Shown in pieces: positions 30,988-32,225 of a DNA stretch of 32,225 nucleotides. The stretch is from Candidatus Saccharimonadota bacterium (GTDB lineage: Bacteria; Patescibacteriota; Saccharimonadia; Saccharimonadales; Saccharimonadaceae): assembly GCA_028286395.1 (NCBI GenBank), contig JAQBRS010000004.1, forward strand, positions 93,949-126,173. The letters are read 5' to 3'. Each line of letters begins with the position of its first letter. The stretch's first letter is position 1. Both the position numbers and the translations under genes were made by a program. Under the pieces are notes generated by a model. That model saw only the letters and a program-made list of their open reading frames with translations, was not told where the DNA came from and did not search any database.

Positions 30988-31902
30988 TTAATAGTAGTCA
31001 CCACCAGTAATGCCCCAGTATTGCTCGAGCGTTTTGATGCCTTTTGCTTGCATATCTTTGGCGATCGTCACACCAACGTAACGATAGTGCCATTCTTCGG
31101 CCTCGTAGCCCGTGATTGATTCATACCCGACATAATACCGCTGAATAAAGCCATAGTCGGCTGCGTGAGCTTGTAGCCAGGTATACTGCGATGTTTTATG
31201 AAACTCGCTCAATACGTAGTTCGTGCCATTTACCGTTGCTGCAACGTCAAAGGCGAGGCCAGTTTGATGCTCGCTATACCCTGGACGAGCGCTGTAGGTA
31301 TCAGCGCCAGTCTTTCCGCTCGTATTCACCCAGTAGGCATAGGTTGAGACTTGATCACTATATGATCGGTAGCTACTTGTCAGATAAAAGCTTTGTCCAT
31401 CCGCTGTTGCTGCATCTGACATTGCCTTGAAGCCAGGTGCTACTTTGGCGCTTAACAGGTAACTACTCCCCTTTGAGTCAATGACGGACGTAAGGTCGCC
31501 CGGCGCATAGGTAACGGGTTGGATACAGTGCTTCTTATTGACGACCACATCAATAGAGTTGGGGTCATTATGTGCTTTAGAAGTATTGCAAGTGGAAGAA
31601 TCGACGGTTGTAGCAGTCGAACTATTGGCCGTTTGAGCTTGGTCAGCCGCAGCCTTTGCGGCGGCTTCTTGTTGTGCTTTCAGTTCAGCGGCTTTTTTAG
31701 CCTTGAGGTCGGCAATAGTCTTGTCTAATTTAACATTAGCAGTAAAAGCATCGAGCGTCATTTTATTCATTTCGGCGTTTTTAGTATCGTTATACCAATA
31801 CAGAAAGCCTCCAGCTGCGCCAATTGCAACGACGATAGCGACGATGCTGATGAGGTATCGTTTTAGTAAGCCTTTAAGCCCCCGCTTGGTGTGTATTCGC
31901 AT
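30988..31902 (-). CDS. VanY-family D-alanyl-D-alanine carboxypeptidase, membrane-anchored
   Basis: Zinc carboxypeptidase that trims the terminal D-Ala from peptidoglycan stem peptides outside the membrane. The 304 residues have a basic N-terminus, one membrane anchor (about 15-37), an Ala/Lys/Gln-rich coiled stalk (about 55-92), and a VanY/peptidase M15 domain from about 120. Metal and catalytic residues are visible: His212 and Asp219 in SEHQTGLAFD, and His272 with Glu269/270 in EEWHYRY. TSSYRSYSDQ (175-184) is the substrate-side motif. Cys105 and Cys126 could pair in a disulfide. On the minus strand a TATAGT box ends seven bases before the ATG, so the mRNA is probably leaderless. Confidence 0.93.
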   Translation of the reverse strand: MRIHTKRGLKGLLKRYLISIVAIVVAIGAAGGFLYWYNDTKNAEMNKMTLDAFTANVKLDKTIADLKAKKAAELKAQQEAAAKAAADQAQTANSSTATTVDSSTCNTSKAHNDPNSIDVVVNKKHCIQPVTYAPGDLTSVIDSKGSSYLLSAKVAPGFKAMSDAATADGQSFYLTSSYRSYSDQVSTYAYWVNTSGKTGADTYSARPGYSEHQTGLAFDVAATVNGTNYVLSEFHKTSQYTWLQAHAADYGFIQRYYVGYESITGYEAEEWHYRYVGVTIAKDMQAKGIKTLEQYWGITGGDYY

Positions 31903-31909
31903 ATCATTT

Positions 31910-31915
31910 ACTATA
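31910..31915 (-). promoter_or_regulatory. -10 box, leaderless promoter of the VanY-like gene
   Basis: On the minus strand TATAGT, then seven bases to the ATG. The -35 is weak. Confidence 0.55.
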
Positions 31916-31962
31916 CAGTACGACTCGCTCTTAGCTCAGCTGATTGTAAGAGGTCAAACACC

Positions 31963-31991
31963 TTGACGATGACACTGTTTTTTGCTATATT
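31963..31991 (+). promoter_or_regulatory. promoter of the rplC (S10-type) operon
   Basis: TTGACG at 31963-31968, 17-base spacer, TATATT at 31986-31991 preceded by TGC (extended -10). Start near 31998. Confidence 0.88.
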
Positions 31992-31997
31992 AAGTCG

Positions 31998-32132
31998 GTA
32001 ACATTACGAAGATATTAAACCGTTCTTGGTGAATTGGTAAGTCCGACCCCCGTTATAGTACGTAGCAAAGCTGCGACTTGGGGCAAAGATACTGCCTTCC
32101 ACCAAGAATTTTAAGTGGGAGTTAAGAAGTCT
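31998..32132 (+). promoter_or_regulatory. structured 5' leader of rplC
   Basis: A perfect nine-base-pair stem, TTCTTGGTG (32023-32031) with CACCAAGAA (32100-32108), encloses a further hairpin CGTAGC/GCTGCG (32061-32075, AAA loop). AAGTC/GACTT (32039-32043 with 32075-32079) and CCCC/GGGG (32047-32051 with 32080-32083) cross each other, so they would form a pseudoknot or alternate. The S10 operon leader of E. coli is regulated by L4; this fold is not one I recognise. A GGGAG lies 13 bases before the rplC ATG. Confidence 0.6.
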
Positions 32133-32225
32133 ATGAAAGCACTTCTCGGTACCAAAATTGGTATGACCCAAATCATCAGTGAAGATGGCAAGGCAGTTCC
32201 TGTCACGCTTATTCAAGCTGGTCCT
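32133..32225 (+). CDS. rplC: 50S ribosomal protein L3 (5' part, runs off the window)
   Basis: The first 31 codons of L3, a 23S rRNA-binding protein near the peptidyl transferase centre. The product starts [19 protein letters not shown], the standard L3 N-terminus (GxKxGMTqxf), followed by [10 protein letters not shown]. The rest is outside the window. It probably starts the main ribosomal protein cluster, with its own promoter and structured leader. Confidence 0.93.
   Translation, partial: MKALLGTKIGMTQIISEDGKAVPVTLIQAGP

Noticed and set aside
1-32225. CRISPR arrays, insertion sequences, prophage or integrase genes, rRNA
   Set aside because: No regularly spaced repeats, transposase or integrase motifs, or rRNA sequence were seen on either strand.

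Overview
The window looks like a chromosome segment of a Patescibacteria/CPR organism, most likely Candidatus Saccharibacteria (TM7). This is inferred from gene content, many short lineage-specific genes slipped between universal genes, TGA used as an ordinary stop (against the TGA=Gly code of Gracilibacteria/SR1), and a large share of genes whose -10 box lies only 6-8 bases before the start codon. I ran no database search, so the taxonomic call is provisional.

Layout. 1-4.7 kb: tyrS, recG, a phospholipase C/P1-nuclease-like helical protein and rsmD. 4.7-7.2 kb: a TM2-domain membrane protein, then a FAD-linked oxidase gene flanked by two inverted tRNA-Leu genes (anticodons TAG and CAG). 7.2-9.2 kb: a guanylate-kinase-like protein, a TrmH/SpoU RNA methyltransferase and an unknown protein. 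9.2-13.3 kb: a tiny transcription unit (17-codon ORF plus terminator) just before hisS, then trigger factor, clpP under a CIRCE operator, and an unknown protein. 13.3-20.8 kb: rpoB-rpoC behind a strong promoter and a highly structured leader. 20.8-29.1 kb: a 42-codon gene, rpsL-rpsG, two unknown genes, fusA, another unknown gene, a degenerate radC overlapping an Apea-like HEPN gene, and tuf. 29.1-32.2 kb: two unknown minus-strand genes, rpsJ, a small Lys-rich membrane protein and a VanY-type carboxypeptidase (both minus strand), then the start of rplC behind its own promoter and structured leader.

Functionally this is an information-processing region: transcription (rpoBC), translation (tyrS, hisS, rpsL, rpsG, fusA, tuf, rpsJ, rplC, tRNA-Leu x2, rsmD, trmH), and protein quality control (tig, clpP). 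The str and S10 operons are recognisable but broken into separate units, each with its own promoter and usually its own terminator, with lineage-specific genes between them.

The most notable points are: both zinc sites of RNA polymerase beta' have lost all their cysteines; EF-G has a D-to-N change in its G4 motif and an altered G5 motif; leaderless promoters are pervasive; a possible His leader peptide precedes hisS; a canonical CIRCE overlaps the clpP -35 box; RadC without its JAMM residues overlaps a HEPN gene; and rpoB, rpsL and rplC have structured leaders. No CRISPR array, insertion sequence or rRNA is visible. No stretch longer than 300 bases lacks a gene; the longest gene-free intervals (13302-13542, 21001-21261, 31903-32132) are occupied by the leaders and hairpins described below.
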